Assembly: GCF_013240295.1 (NCBI RefSeq)
Contig: NZ_JABETK010000002.1
Coordinates: 1,054,001 to 1,118,000, forward strand
Source: Neoaquamicrobium sediminum
Lineage (GTDB): Bacteria > Pseudomonadota > Alphaproteobacteria > Rhizobiales > Rhizobiaceae
Length of the DNA: 64,000 bases
Direction: 5' to 3'
Under the pieces are notes generated by a model that was not told the origin of the DNA, did no database searches, and worked only from the letters and a program-made list of their open reading frames with translations. Positions 1 through 11,702 of this stretch are shown here, piece after piece; positions within the stretch are counted from its first letter, which is position 1, and each line of letters begins with the position of its first letter. The position numbers were made by a program, and so were the translations under genes.

Positions 1-2733
<2,733 letters not shown>

Positions 2734-2851
2734 CCAATCGAAGACTCAAGGGAGGGCTGGTGCAATAGTCCCCAATTGCGCCAGCCACGTCGAGTCCCGA
2801 TCGGCCACCCTGCCCCGTCCGTCAACATGCAATCGACGGCGGGAACCATGC

Positions 2852-3643
2852 CTACATGGCGGCAAGACGCACCAAGGTTTCACCGTCGGCGTCGAGCAGC
2901 AGCAGCTTCTGTTCGGCCGGTACCAGTCGGAAGGCTGCAACACGGCCGAGCGCATCGAAATACTTCTGTTCCTGGTTCATCAGCGCCTCGGGACAGGCCA
3001 TCTGCGTCGCGACAACCGGGCTGAGGGTCAGCTTTTCGCCTTCGATGGAGGCAGTGCTGCCATAGCTGTTGCAGCCGCCGCGACCGGAAACCCGCCCGTC
3101 TTCGGCAATTTCGAGCGTCGTCTGCGCATTGTCGATGACGCCACCGCCAAGGATGTCCTCGGCCAGCCATCTGCCGACCGGCGAGATCCGCCGCTGCGCC
3201 GTCGTCCGGCTGCGCTGCGACGCGCTCGACGCGGATCTCCACCGGGCCAGCCTCGTCCCCGTCGCCCAGCACCGAGTGCCGGGTGGTGTTGATGAACATC
3301 AGCGTGTCGCCGTCAAGGATGCGCGCCTGCAACGCATAGCTGTGGCGCGGCTCGATCAAGGCGGGGTCGTAGCTGATCCGATAGGGAATCGGGCTCGCCG
3401 TCGCATCCCTGATCTCGGTGCGTCCGATCACCGTTGCGGGCGCATCGGCAAGCGAGACGTCGACGAGTTCGACTTCGACGCGCGCGCCGGCCGGCAGCAT
3501 CATGCGCTCGCGATAGACGACGTTGCCTTCGATCGTGCGATCCTGCGCGTCGGGCGCATCGGCGCGGGCAACGACCGCACTCGCGGCAAAGGCGCCCCCG
3601 AAAGGGCCAGCAGAGTGCGGCGCGTGAATTGCGATTGCGACAT
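2852..3643 (-). CDS. YbaY-like plus META (HslJ-like) domain envelope protein, frameshifted
   Basis: Exported protein with an N-terminal YbaY/YscW-type lipoprotein domain and a C-terminal META (DUF306/HslJ) domain; the combination is usually linked to envelope stress or secretion accessory roles, and the exact role is unknown. The ATG at 3643 has AGGAG just upstream and begins MSQSQFTRRTLLALSG, a twin-Arg-free export-like leader. The frame breaks at a C5 run at 3595-3599 (one base short of an intact frame). It continues through MMLPAGARVEVELVDVSLA, then needs a net +1 correction between about 3175 and 3225 before RWLAEDILGGGVIDNAQTTL and GRGGCNSYG of the META domain. The stop is at 2852. It is either a pseudogene or carries two sequence errors; given the rest of the window, errors are likelier. 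Confidence 0.72.
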
Positions 3644-3861
3644 GACGGTTCTCCTTGACTGATTGGCAGCGTCAAACCCCAACATTGTGGCAAAGATCGT
3701 TCCGACCGTACCGCAGCAGCCGCGTGACGACATCTGAAGGGCGTCGATGTGACAATTTGCCGGCCTGCCAGACGCGTTCCATTGGGCGACACCGCGCTTG
3801 ATGCAGGCGGCATTTCCTGAAAAGTTGCCGCAAGACAAGAAACGCCAAGAGGAATCGCCCC

Positions 3862-4989
3862 ATGAAGACACGCGCCGCCGTCGCAGTTGCCGCCGGAAAA
3901 CCGCTGGAGATCATGGAGGTGGACCTCGAGGGCCCGCGCGAGGGCGAGGTGCTGATCGAAGTGAAGGCGACCGGCATCTGCCACACCGACGAGTTCACCC
4001 TGTCGGGCGCCGATCCCGAAGGCATATTCCCGGCCATCCTCGGCCATGAGGGTGCCGGCGTGGTCGTCGATGTCGGCCCCGGCGTGACCAGCGTGAAGAA
4101 GGGCGACCACGTCATCCCGCTCTACACGCCAGAATGCCGTTCCTGCCCGTCCTGCCTGTCGCGCAAGACCAATCTCTGCACCGCCATCCGCGCCACGCAG
4201 GGCCAGGGCCTGATGCCGGACGGCACCTCACGCTTCTCGATCGGCAAGGACAAGATTTTCCACTACATGGGCTGCTCGACCTTCGCCAACCACACCGTCC
4301 TGCCGGAGATCGCGGTGGCCAAGGTCAACCCCGACGCCCCGTTCGACAAGATCTGCTATATCGGCTGCGGCGTGACGACGGGCATCGGCGCGGTCATCAA
4401 CACCGCAAAGGTGGAGATCGGCGCGACAGCGGCCGTCTTCGGGCTCGGCGGTATCGGCCTCAATGTCATCCAGGGCCTGCGCCTTGCCGGCGCCGACATG
4501 ATCATCGGCGTCGACCTCAACAACGACAAGAAGGCCTGGGGCGAGAAGTTCGGCATGACGCATTTCGTCAATCCGACGGAGATCGACGGCGATGTTGTGG
4601 CCCATATCGTCAACATGACCAAACGTGGGGCCGACCATATCGGCGGTGCCGACTACACGTTCGACTGCACGGGCAACGTGAAGGTCATGCGCCAGGCCCT
4701 TGAATGCGCTCATCGGGGATGGGGTGAATCGATCGTGATCGGCGTTGCCGGCGCAGGCCAGGAAATCTCCACCCGGCCGTTCCAGCTCGTCACTGGCCGG
4801 GTGTGGAAGGGCACCGCCTTCGGCGGCGCGCGTGGCCGTACCGACGTGCCGAAAATCGTCGACTGGTACATGGACGGCAAGATCCAGATCGACCCGATGA
4901 TTACCCACACCCTGAAGCTCGAGGACATCAACAAGGGTTTCGACCTGATGCATGCCGGCGAGAGCATCCGAAGCGTCGTGGTGTACTAG
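3862..4989 (+). CDS. frmA: S-(hydroxymethyl)glutathione dehydrogenase (class III alcohol dehydrogenase)
   Basis: Zinc- and NAD-dependent oxidation of S-hydroxymethylglutathione to S-formylglutathione, the first enzymatic step of glutathione-dependent formaldehyde detoxification, in the cytoplasm. The 375 residues match the family length. Catalytic zinc ligands are C40 in TGICHTDEF and H62 in GHEGAG. The structural zinc cysteines C92, C95, C98 and C106 lie in [16 protein letters not shown]. The Rossmann motif [12 protein letters not shown] follows. An AAGAGG ribosome binding site precedes the ATG. The product's hydrolase, fghA, lies about 5 kb downstream on the same strand. Also named adhI or flhA in alphaproteobacteria. 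Confidence 0.97.
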   Translation: MKTRAAVAVAAGKPLEIMEVDLEGPREGEVLIEVKATGICHTDEFTLSGADPEGIFPAILGHEGAGVVVDVGPGVTSVKKGDHVIPLYTPECRSCPSCLSRKTNLCTAIRATQGQGLMPDGTSRFSIGKDKIFHYMGCSTFANHTVLPEIAVAKVNPDAPFDKICYIGCGVTTGIGAVINTAKVEIGATAAVFGLGGIGLNVIQGLRLAGADMIIGVDLNNDKKAWGEKFGMTHFVNPTEIDGDVVAHIVNMTKRGADHIGGADYTFDCTGNVKVMRQALECAHRGWGESIVIGVAGAGQEISTRPFQLVTGRVWKGTAFGGARGRTDVPKIVDWYMDGKIQIDPMITHTLKLEDINKGFDLMHAGESIRSVVVY

Positions 4990-5068
4990 AAGCCGCCCGA
5001 TGTACCGGTTGAGACAAATGTGATATCGATACGACCGAGGTGAAAGCAGAAGCACGCGGGAGGCAGAG

Positions 5069-5850
5069 GTGTGGCGTCCTGGTATTTTACTTGCAGCCGC
5101 TTCGACAGTTCTCAGCACGTTTCCTACACCGGCATCCGCGCAGTTCAGCGGAACGTTTGAGTTCCGCTGGCTCTCGGACCCGGCCAATCGCCATCGCCAG
5201 ATGCAACTCGTCTCGGCCGTATCCTTCAGGGACAAGGCTGGTAGACTCTGGAGCGTACCCCGAGGCGCCAAGATCGACGGAGCCTCCATCCCCAGCGCGC
5301 TGTGGACCTTCGCCGGCTCCCCTTCGTCGGCAATTATCGCCGTGCCTCGGTGATCCACGACCACTATTGCGATCTTCGCACGGAACGCGCCGAAGACGTC
5401 CATCGCATGTTTCGGGATGCCATGGAGGCCGATGGCGTCACCAATCCCGAACGCTACAGCAAATATCTCGCCGTGCGGGCCTATACGGCATTTACCGGAG
5501 CCTGCGGCGCCCCGTCAAACGAACTCAACGAATTGAGCACCGAAGTCCCCGTGGCGGGCTTCGACACGTCCGACGAACTCATCGCGACGCTCGAATCCTT
5601 CACGCTGGAGGAAAGTCTCGGCACCTCCGTGCAAGGTCGCGTCGACGAGGTGCTGAGCATCGCCGAAATCGAGAATCCGGTGACCTATGCAACGCTCACC
5701 GAGTTCCGCAGGGTGCCGACGGCCGAAAACTACCAGCGGCTTGAGGATGCGGTGCGGATCGAAGCACCGACGGAAGAGGAAATCGAGGCGCTGGCCCTGC
5801 TGGCGAATGCGACCGTGCCCGAGGGCAGCATCGAGCTTCCGGACCGCTAG
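5069..5850 (+). CDS. exported DUF1353 family protein, frameshifted
   Basis: Function unknown; DUF1353 proteins occur in phage and bacterial genomes without an assigned reaction. The GTG start at 5069 follows GGGAGGCAGAG. The first residues form a signal peptide ending PTPASAQ. The conserved core runs VPRGAKIDGASIPSALW, then ASVIHDHYCD and VHRMFRDAMEADG. The frame changes at a CCCC run (5319-5322): one more C restores WTFAGSPFVGNYRRASVIHDHY, after which the frame is open to the stop at 5850. The acidic C-terminal half after about residue 150 has no recognised domain. The continuous homology across the shift suggests a sequence error and not a dead gene. Confidence 0.7.
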
Positions 5851-5954
5851 GCGGGCTGGACATGGCATGCATCGCCCCTCATAGGGGAACCGCAGCACGT
5901 CTCCGCGCATTTTGCGCTTGAAGGGCGTTTGCGACGAAGGGCGAGATCAACATC

Positions 5955-6758
5955 ATGAAAACCCGCAACAAGGGCCTGCTTCTGCTGGCCGGCATTTCAC
6001 TGCTGGCGCTTGCGGCATGCAGCGATGAACAGGAGACGGTGGTCCAGACCGAGGAACCGCCGGCTACCGTCGAGGCACCGGAGGCTGCGCCCAGCGAGGA
6101 GGAGCGCACCGATCGCGCGATGCGCCAGATCGGCGAAGGCGCCGACGCCATTCTTCAGGGCGCCGGAGAACTGGCGCGCGATGCCCGCGAACGGACCGAA
6201 CGCCTGCTGGAAGATGCCGGACCGGCTCTCGACAGGGCCGGAGAAGTGGCGCGCGATATCGGCGCCTCGCTGGACGAGATCGGCAAGCAGGCGCTGCGCG
6301 ACTTCGAGTCGGGCGTCGAGATGCTGCAACGCAGGATCGAGGAGTCCGACAGCACGGTCGAGAGCTCGCCCGGCGATCCGGCAGCGGTGCTTGCACCCCC
6401 GGACCAGTTGCGCGCCGACACCCGCGCCGCCGCGCGGGCCGGGCCGGCCGGCGTTGGCCCCGCCTATGTCGGCGTATGGGCGGGCGATGCGGCATCATGC
6501 GGCGCGATCGACGGGGAGCCGGTTGAAATGATGGCCGTCATCACTCCGACGACGATCCGCCGCTATGAAAGCGTGTGCAACTTCGAGGAAGCGGCGATGT
6601 CCGCCGGTTCGACAACGCTTGCAGCCTCCTGTATCGCGGAAGGCGATACCGAGGAGCGCCAGATCATGCTGACGATGCCGGACGACGACACGCTGGAGAT
6701 AGGCCAGCCGGGCGGCGGCACCGCCGCAAGCCTCGTGCGCTGTCACCTGCCCGAATAG
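5955..6758 (+). CDS. hypothetical lipoprotein
   Basis: 267-residue protein of unknown function. The signal peptide ends in the lipobox LAAC (LLALAACSDEQ), so a lipidated, envelope-anchored product is expected. After an acidic, Glu/Pro-rich linker (residues about 25-55), residues about 55-130 form a long charged amphipathic helical stretch (ARDARERTERLLEDAG, VARDIGASLDEIGKQAL). A compact C-terminal domain (about 160-267) starts AYVGVWAGDAASCG and contains four cysteines, which could form disulfides in the periplasm. Convergent evidence for function from the neighbours is lacking. Confidence 0.8.
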   Translation: MKTRNKGLLLLAGISLLALAACSDEQETVVQTEEPPATVEAPEAAPSEEERTDRAMRQIGEGADAILQGAGELARDARERTERLLEDAGPALDRAGEVARDIGASLDEIGKQALRDFESGVEMLQRRIEESDSTVESSPGDPAAVLAPPDQLRADTRAAARAGPAGVGPAYVGVWAGDAASCGAIDGEPVEMMAVITPTTIRRYESVCNFEEAAMSAGSTTLAASCIAEGDTEERQIMLTMPDDDTLEIGQPGGGTAASLVRCHLPE

Positions 6759-6778
6759 CCGACCAGCCAAGGGCGAGC

Positions 6779-7236
6779 ATGCCGCAGATATTCGTCGATG
6801 CCGATGCCTGTCCGGTCAAGGACGAGGTGGTGAAGGTGGCCGCGCGCCACGAGCTCGTGGTGACCTTCGTCTCCAATGGCGGCCTGCGCCCTTCCCGCGA
6901 TCCGATGATCCGCAACGTGGTGGTCTCAAGGGCGCGGACGCGGCCGATGATTGGATCGTGGACAACGCAGCGCACAACGACATAGCGATCACGGCGGACG
7001 TGCCGCTGGCCGCGCGCCTCGTGCCGCTCGGCGTCCATGTGCTGGGGCCGACCGGGCGCCCGTTCACGCCGGAATCGATCGGCATGGCGGTTGCCATGCG
7101 CGACCTGAAGCAGCATTTGCGCGAGACCGGCGAAATCAGGGGCTTCAACCCCGGATTCTCGGCGCGCGACCGCTCCGCCTTCCTGTCGGCGCTCGACCAG
7201 ACGGTGCGGCGCGCAATCAAGGCGACCGAAGCTTAG
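6779..7236 (+). CDS. YaiI/YqxD (DUF188) family protein, frameshifted
   Basis: Member of the UPF0178/DUF188 family, related to PIN-like nuclease folds; biochemical role not established. The start IFVDADACPVKDEVVKVA and the later DNAAHNDIAITADVPLA carry the conserved aspartates of the family. C-terminal RDRSAFLSALDQTV is also typical. The frame slips near 6928-6932 (AAGGG): one extra base gives VVVSKGADAADDWIVDNA, the expected family sequence. Stop at 7236. With the missing base restored the protein is about 152 residues, the usual length. Confidence 0.85.
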
Positions 7237-7357
7237 GCAAAGCCGGCTGAACCCTGCTGGTCACGCCCGCCAGTTTCGATTGACAGTGTCCTGCGCGCCA
7301 TGCTCCGATCCGGCACGGGGAGGAAAAAACGACAATAAGGGAACACTGGAGAGTCCG

Positions 7358-8305
7358 ATGATACGAAGCGTTATTGCAGCGTCCCTGCTGCTGGGGACAG
7401 CGTTTGCCGCGAGCCCCTCATTTGCACAGACCCAGGTATCGATTGGCATCAGCGGCTGGACGGGCTTCGCGCCCCTGACGCTCGCCAAGGAAGCCGGTAT
7501 CTTCGAGAAGAACGGCGTTTCCGCCGAGATCAAGAAGATACCGCAGAAGGACCGTCACCTGGCGATCGCGTCCGGCGACATCCAGTGCGCGGCCACCACG
7601 GTCGAAACCTTCATGATCTGGAACGCCAACGGCGTGCCGATCAAGCAGCTTTTCCAGCTCGATATGTCGCACGGCGCCGACGGCATGGCCGTGCGCAACG
7701 ATGTCGAGTCCATCGCCGATCTGAAGGGCAAGACCGTCGCTGCTTCCGCGCCGGGAACATCTCCCTATTTCGTGCTGGCATGGATGCTCAACGAAAACGG
7801 TCTTTCGCTCGACGATGTCACAGTGGTCAACCTGGAGCCGTCGGCGGCGGCACAAGCATTCGTGGCCGGCCAGAACGATGCCGCGATGACGTATGAGCCC
7901 TACCTCTCCACCGTCCGAGACAATCCGGATGCGGGCAAGATCATCGCCACCACGCTCGACTATCCGATCGTCATGGACACGTTCGGCTGCACGCCGGATT
8001 TCATCGCCGAAAACCCCGAAGCGGTGAAGGCGATGGCCGCCAGCTATTATGAAGCGCTCGAGATGATCGAGAGCGACCAGGATGAAGCCTATCGCATCAT
8101 GGGCGCCGACGTGAACCAGGACGCCGCGGCGTTCGGCAAGTCCGCCGCCTATCTGGAGTGGCAGGGCAAGGACGCGAACAAGGCCTTCATGTCGGGCGGC
8201 ATCCAGGAATTCTACGACAAGGCCGGCCCGCTGCTGGAGAAGATCGGCATAATCCGCGAAATCCCGGCGACCGACACGTTGATCGATACGAGCTGGATGG
8301 ACTGA
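7358..8305 (+). CDS. ABC transporter substrate-binding protein (NrtA/SsuA/TauA-like)
   Basis: Periplasmic binding protein for a small organic or inorganic ligand, feeding the permease and ATPase encoded directly downstream. The 316 residues begin with a clear signal peptide (MIRSVIAASLLLGTAFA). Features of the nitrate/sulfonate/taurine group are ISGWTGFAPLTLAKEAGIF, the FEKNGV region, LKGKTVAASAPGTSPYFVLA and a C-terminal helix bundle. The ATG at 7358 with GGAGAG upstream is preferred over an upstream in-frame TTG at 7280. The ligand cannot be read from the sequence. The flanking formaldehyde genes hint at a C1-releasing compound, but that is only a neighbourhood inference. Confidence 0.88.
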   Translation: MIRSVIAASLLLGTAFAASPSFAQTQVSIGISGWTGFAPLTLAKEAGIFEKNGVSAEIKKIPQKDRHLAIASGDIQCAATTVETFMIWNANGVPIKQLFQLDMSHGADGMAVRNDVESIADLKGKTVAASAPGTSPYFVLAWMLNENGLSLDDVTVVNLEPSAAAQAFVAGQNDAAMTYEPYLSTVRDNPDAGKIIATTLDYPIVMDTFGCTPDFIAENPEAVKAMAASYYEALEMIESDQDEAYRIMGADVNQDAAAFGKSAAYLEWQGKDANKAFMSGGIQEFYDKAGPLLEKIGIIREIPATDTLIDTSWMD

Positions 8306-8394
8306 GCGCTCTCGTATAGTTCCGCCCCATGCAGCCGCGCCGGCCTTCGCTGGCGCGGCATATCGCATTTCATCGACAACGAGACGATCGGTCC

Positions 8395-9242
8395 ATGAGT
8401 TCTTCACCGATGACGGATTCACACACAGTCCGGCGCGGTCGCAGCGTCGGCTCACGTCCATACCACCTGCGCCCGCTCAAACCCGTGCCGCTTTCCACGC
8501 GCGCGTCATCCTGGGCGTCTCCTTCTTCGTGCTCTTCGTCGCGGGATGGTCGCTGGCGACCTATGGCGGCTATGTATCGCCTATCTTCCTGGCGAGCCCC
8601 ACGCGCATGATCGAGGAAGGGTGGCTGCTGCTGACACGCTTCGGTTTCATGCACGACATCGGCATGACGATCTGGCGTGTCGTCGGCGGTTTCGTCCTGG
8701 CGGCGATCGTGGCCGTACCGCTCGGCATCGCCATGGGCGCTTGGAAAACGGTTGAAGCCTTCTTCGAGCCGTTCGTCTCCTTCGCGCGCTACCTCCCGGC
8801 GTCCGCCTTCATTCCGCTTCTGATCCTCTGGGCCGGCATCGGGGAGGCGCAGAAGCTTCTCGTCATCTTCATCGGGTCCGTATTCCAGATCATCCTGATG
8901 GTGGCGGTGACCGTCGGCCAGACCCGGCGCGACCTGGTGGAGGCCGCCTACACGCTCGGATCCAGCGATGCCAGCGTGGTCTGGCGGGTGCTGCTTCCGG
9001 CTTCCGCACCGCAGATCGCGGAGACGCTGCGCCTAGTCCTCGGCTGGGCCTGGACCTACGTCATCGTCGCCGAGCTGATCGGCTCATCGTCCGGCATCGG
9101 GCATATGATCGTCGACTCGCAGGCGCTGCTGAACACTGGCCAGATCATCTTCGGCATTATCGTCATCGGCCTGATCGGGCTGGTCTCGGACTTCCTGTTC
9201 AAGGCGGCGAACCGTCGGCTGTTTCCATGGAGCCTCGCATGA
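8395..9242 (+). CDS. ABC transporter permease (SsuC/TauC type), probable frameshift near the start
   Basis: Inner-membrane permease of the BPD_transp_1 family, working with the adjacent binding protein and ATPase. From about 8502 the frame reads RVILGVSFFVLFVAGWSLA (TM1) and continues through the EAA-type loop (EAAYTLGSSDASVVWRVLLP) to the stop at 9242. That frame has no usable start upstream of the middle of TM1. The ATG at 8395 in another frame gives a plausible cytoplasmic N-terminus (TVRRGRSVGSRPYHLRPL). A single missing base near 8499-8506 joins the two into a protein of about 282 residues, the usual size. The stop overlaps the next gene's start (ATGA). Confidence 0.85.
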
Positions 9243-10021
9243 GCACCGCGGCAGTGAACATCGCCGGCGTGGAGCGCATCTTTCCCGCACAGGCAGGCGG
9301 CAGCCCCGTGACTGCGCTGACACCGATCGACATTCACGTGAAGGAGAACGACTTCGTCACCATCCTCGGGCCTTCCGGCTGCGGCAAGTCCACGCTGCTG
9401 CGGATCGTTGCCGGTCTGGACGAGCCGACCAACGGCCTCGTCGAAATCCGTGGCGACGTCGTGGTTGGGCCGGGCGCGGACCGGGGCATGGTGTTCCAGT
9501 CCTATACGCTCTTTCCGTGGCTGACGGTGGAGCGCAACATCGAGTTCGGCCTGCGCGAAAAAGGCATGCCGGCCGGCGAGCGGCGCGACATTGTCCGCGA
9601 CTACATCGCCAAGATCGGCCTCACAGGCTTCGAGAACCACTATCCGAAGCAGCTATCGGGTGGCATGCAGCAGCGTGTGGCGATCGCGCGGGCGCTCGCC
9701 AACGACCCTGCAATCCTGCTCCTCGACGAACCGTTTGGTGCGCTCGACCACCAGACACGCGGCCTGATGCAGGAACTTCTCCTCAACATCTGGGAGGCCG
9801 ACCGCAAGACCGTCCTTTTCGTCACCCACGACATCGAGGAAGCGATCTTCCTGGGCAGCCGCTGTCTCGTGATGAGCGCGCGGCCGGGACGCATTAAGGC
9901 CGACATTTCGATCCCCCTGCCCCATCCGCGTCATTACCGGATGAAGGCCGAGCCCGGTTTCCTCGACCTCAAGGTGCGGCTGACGGACGAAATCCGCGAG
10001 GAGGCGATGAAGGTCGCTTGA
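9239..10021 (+). CDS. ABC transporter ATP-binding protein (SsuB/TauB type)
   Basis: Cytoplasmic ATPase that powers the importer encoded by the two preceding genes. Walker A is GPSGCGKST, the Q-loop lies in VFQSYTLFPW, the ABC signature is LSGGMQQRVAIARAL, Walker B is ILLLDEPFGALD and the H-loop is FVTHDIEEA. At about 260 residues it matches nitrate/sulfonate/taurine-type ATPases. The start at 9239 overlaps the permease stop by four bases (ATGA), indicating translational coupling. An alternative in-frame ATG lies at 9227. Confidence 0.94.
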   Translation: MSTAAVNIAGVERIFPAQAGGSPVTALTPIDIHVKENDFVTILGPSGCGKSTLLRIVAGLDEPTNGLVEIRGDVVVGPGADRGMVFQSYTLFPWLTVERNIEFGLREKGMPAGERRDIVRDYIAKIGLTGFENHYPKQLSGGMQQRVAIARALANDPAILLLDEPFGALDHQTRGLMQELLLNIWEADRKTVLFVTHDIEEAIFLGSRCLVMSARPGRIKADISIPLPHPRHYRMKAEPGFLDLKVRLTDEIREEAMKVA

Positions 10022-10061
10022 CCATGTCGACAGCAGGCGTCACATCGGCTACCCCGTGTCC

Positions 10062-10895
10062 ATGAAAACTCTATCGACCTCGCTCTCCCACGGCGGCGTT
10101 CAGGGCGTTTATTCTCACGCCTCCGAGACCTGCGCCTGTGACATGACCTTCGCCGTTTTCGTGCCGCAGCAGGCCGCGCAGGGCCCTCTGCCCGTGCTTT
10201 GGTATCTCTCGGGGCTCACCTGCACGCACCAGAACGTGATGGACAAGGGCGAATACCGGCAGCTCGCTGCCGAACTGGGTCTCATCGTCGTCTGTCCCGA
10301 CACCAGCCCGCGCGGCGAAGCCGTGCCGTATGAAAAGGACAACTGGCAGTTCGGCGCCGGCGCCGGCTTTTACGTCGACGCGACCGAGGCGCCCTACGCG
10401 AAGAACTACCGGATGTATTCCTATGTCACGCAGGAATTGCCGGCGCTGATCGCGCGCGAATTTCCCGCCGACATGGAGCGCCAGGGCATTTTCGGCCATT
10501 CCATGGGCGGCCATGGCGCACTGACCATCGCTCTGAAACACCCTGACCGCTTCCGCTCTGCCTCCGCCTTCGCGCCAATCGTGCAGCCATCAACGGCCGG
10601 CTGGTCGAAACCCGCCTTCCAGAAATATCTCGGCGAAGACGAAACAGCGTGGCGCGCCTATGATGCCTGCGCTCTGGTCGAGGACGGCGCGCGTTTCCCG
10701 GAGTTCCTGATCGATCAAGGCAAGGCCGACGGTTTCCTGGACGAAGGACTTCGCCCCTGGCTTTTCGAGGATGCCTGCCGCGCCGCCGGTATTCCGCTTT
10801 CGCTCAACATGCGCGAAGGCTACGACCATTCCTATTTCTTCATTTCGACCTTCATGGATGACCACCTGCGCTGGCACGCACAGCGGCTTGTCTGA
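10062..10895 (+). CDS. fghA: S-formylglutathione hydrolase
   Basis: Serine hydrolase (esterase D family) that converts S-formylglutathione to formate and glutathione, the step after FrmA. At 277 residues it has the normal length. The nucleophile is S147 in GIFGHSMGGHGAL; D223 in LIDQGKADGFL and H256 in GYDHSYFF complete the triad. YLSGLTCTHQNVM near residue 50 is a family hallmark. It follows the ABC importer by 40 bp on the same strand and could be cotranscribed with it. Confidence 0.96.
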   Translation: MKTLSTSLSHGGVQGVYSHASETCACDMTFAVFVPQQAAQGPLPVLWYLSGLTCTHQNVMDKGEYRQLAAELGLIVVCPDTSPRGEAVPYEKDNWQFGAGAGFYVDATEAPYAKNYRMYSYVTQELPALIAREFPADMERQGIFGHSMGGHGALTIALKHPDRFRSASAFAPIVQPSTAGWSKPAFQKYLGEDETAWRAYDACALVEDGARFPEFLIDQGKADGFLDEGLRPWLFEDACRAAGIPLSLNMREGYDHSYFFISTFMDDHLRWHAQRLV

Positions 10896-10991
10896 CCTCC
10901 AAGGGTTGCGCCTGACCGACCGATCCCTATGCTAGCCGCGCAGCCTGCGTGTCATGCGGGCGCGATTTCACCACAACAAGGAGGTGGGTGG

Positions 10992-11375
10992 GTGCCCGAC
11001 ACCGCGACGATCTATTCCGACATTCCCGATACAGACACGCTCGGCGGCAGGCTATCGCGCGCCAGAGACGCAGTCGGGCTTTCCGCTGCGCAACTTGCCC
11101 GCCGCATCGGCGTGCAGTCATCGACCATCCAGGCGTGGGAAAGCGACCGCTCCCAGCCGCGCGCCAACCGGCTTTCCATGCTGGCAGGCGTCTTGAATGT
11201 CAGCCTCTCATGGCTGCTCTACGGCGTCGGCACCTCGCCTATCGAGGAAACCGGGGCCGAACTGGCCGAAAGCGTCGCCTTTCAACTCGATCGCCTCAAG
11301 CGCCTGCACCAGGAAACCGCCGAGGTTATCGGGCAGATCGAGCGTGATCTGGGCCGCATGGCCGCCTACGATTGA
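10992..11375 (+). CDS. XRE-family helix-turn-helix regulator
   Basis: Small DNA-binding regulator of 127 residues. The start is set by an excellent AAGGAGGT (10978-10985) followed six bases later by GTG at 10992. Residues about 15-72 form an HTH_3 domain (LSRARDAVGLSAAQLARRIG, VQSSTIQAWESDRSQPRA). The C-terminus is a short coiled-coil-like helix (LDRLKRLHQETAEVIGQIER) that may mediate dimerisation. It sits between fghA and the glycine riboswitch; whether it regulates either side is unknown. Confidence 0.9.
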   Translation: MPDTATIYSDIPDTDTLGGRLSRARDAVGLSAAQLARRIGVQSSTIQAWESDRSQPRANRLSMLAGVLNVSLSWLLYGVGTSPIEETGAELAESVAFQLDRLKRLHQETAEVIGQIERDLGRMAAYD

Positions 11376-11474
11376 CGGGCTCTATCGACTGATCGGGATA
11401 AGCGTTGCGAGCAGGTGACATCGCCTCTCGCATCGGCTAGAAACGACTCGTCCTGGGCAGCGATGCCCTGCCGG

Positions 11475-11656
11475 CTTGCGGGAGAGAGCAGCGAAAGCTG
11501 CCGCCGAAGGGGAAATCGCCCGAAATCTCTCAGGCAAAAGAACCGTAGGCCGGTCAAGACGCTCTGGAAAGTCGGGGGAAACCCCGCGCCGAAGGTGTAA
11601 GGGCGACCGACAGAGTTCCGGTCGTACCAAGTCTCTCAGGCTTCCGACAGAGGGGC
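11475..11656 (+). promoter_or_regulatory. tandem glycine riboswitch
   Basis: Leader of the gcvTHP operon with two glycine aptamers in series. The first runs from GGGAGAG near 11480 through GCCGCCGAAGGGG to ATCTCTCAGGCAAAAG at 11525-11540. The second runs from GCTCTGGAAA at 11561 through GCGCCGAAGG to GTCTCTCAGG and the closing GACAGAGGGG near 11655. Both contain the conserved GCCGAAGG and CUCUCAGG elements of this RNA class. It ends about 45 bases before the gcvT start. Glycine binding is expected to turn on the operon. This fills the 327-base gap between the HTH gene and gcvT. Confidence 0.95.
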
Positions 11657-11702
11657 GCGAACTGCCGCTTCAGCGGCTGGTTGGTGCTGTTCTGGAGGAT
11701 GA

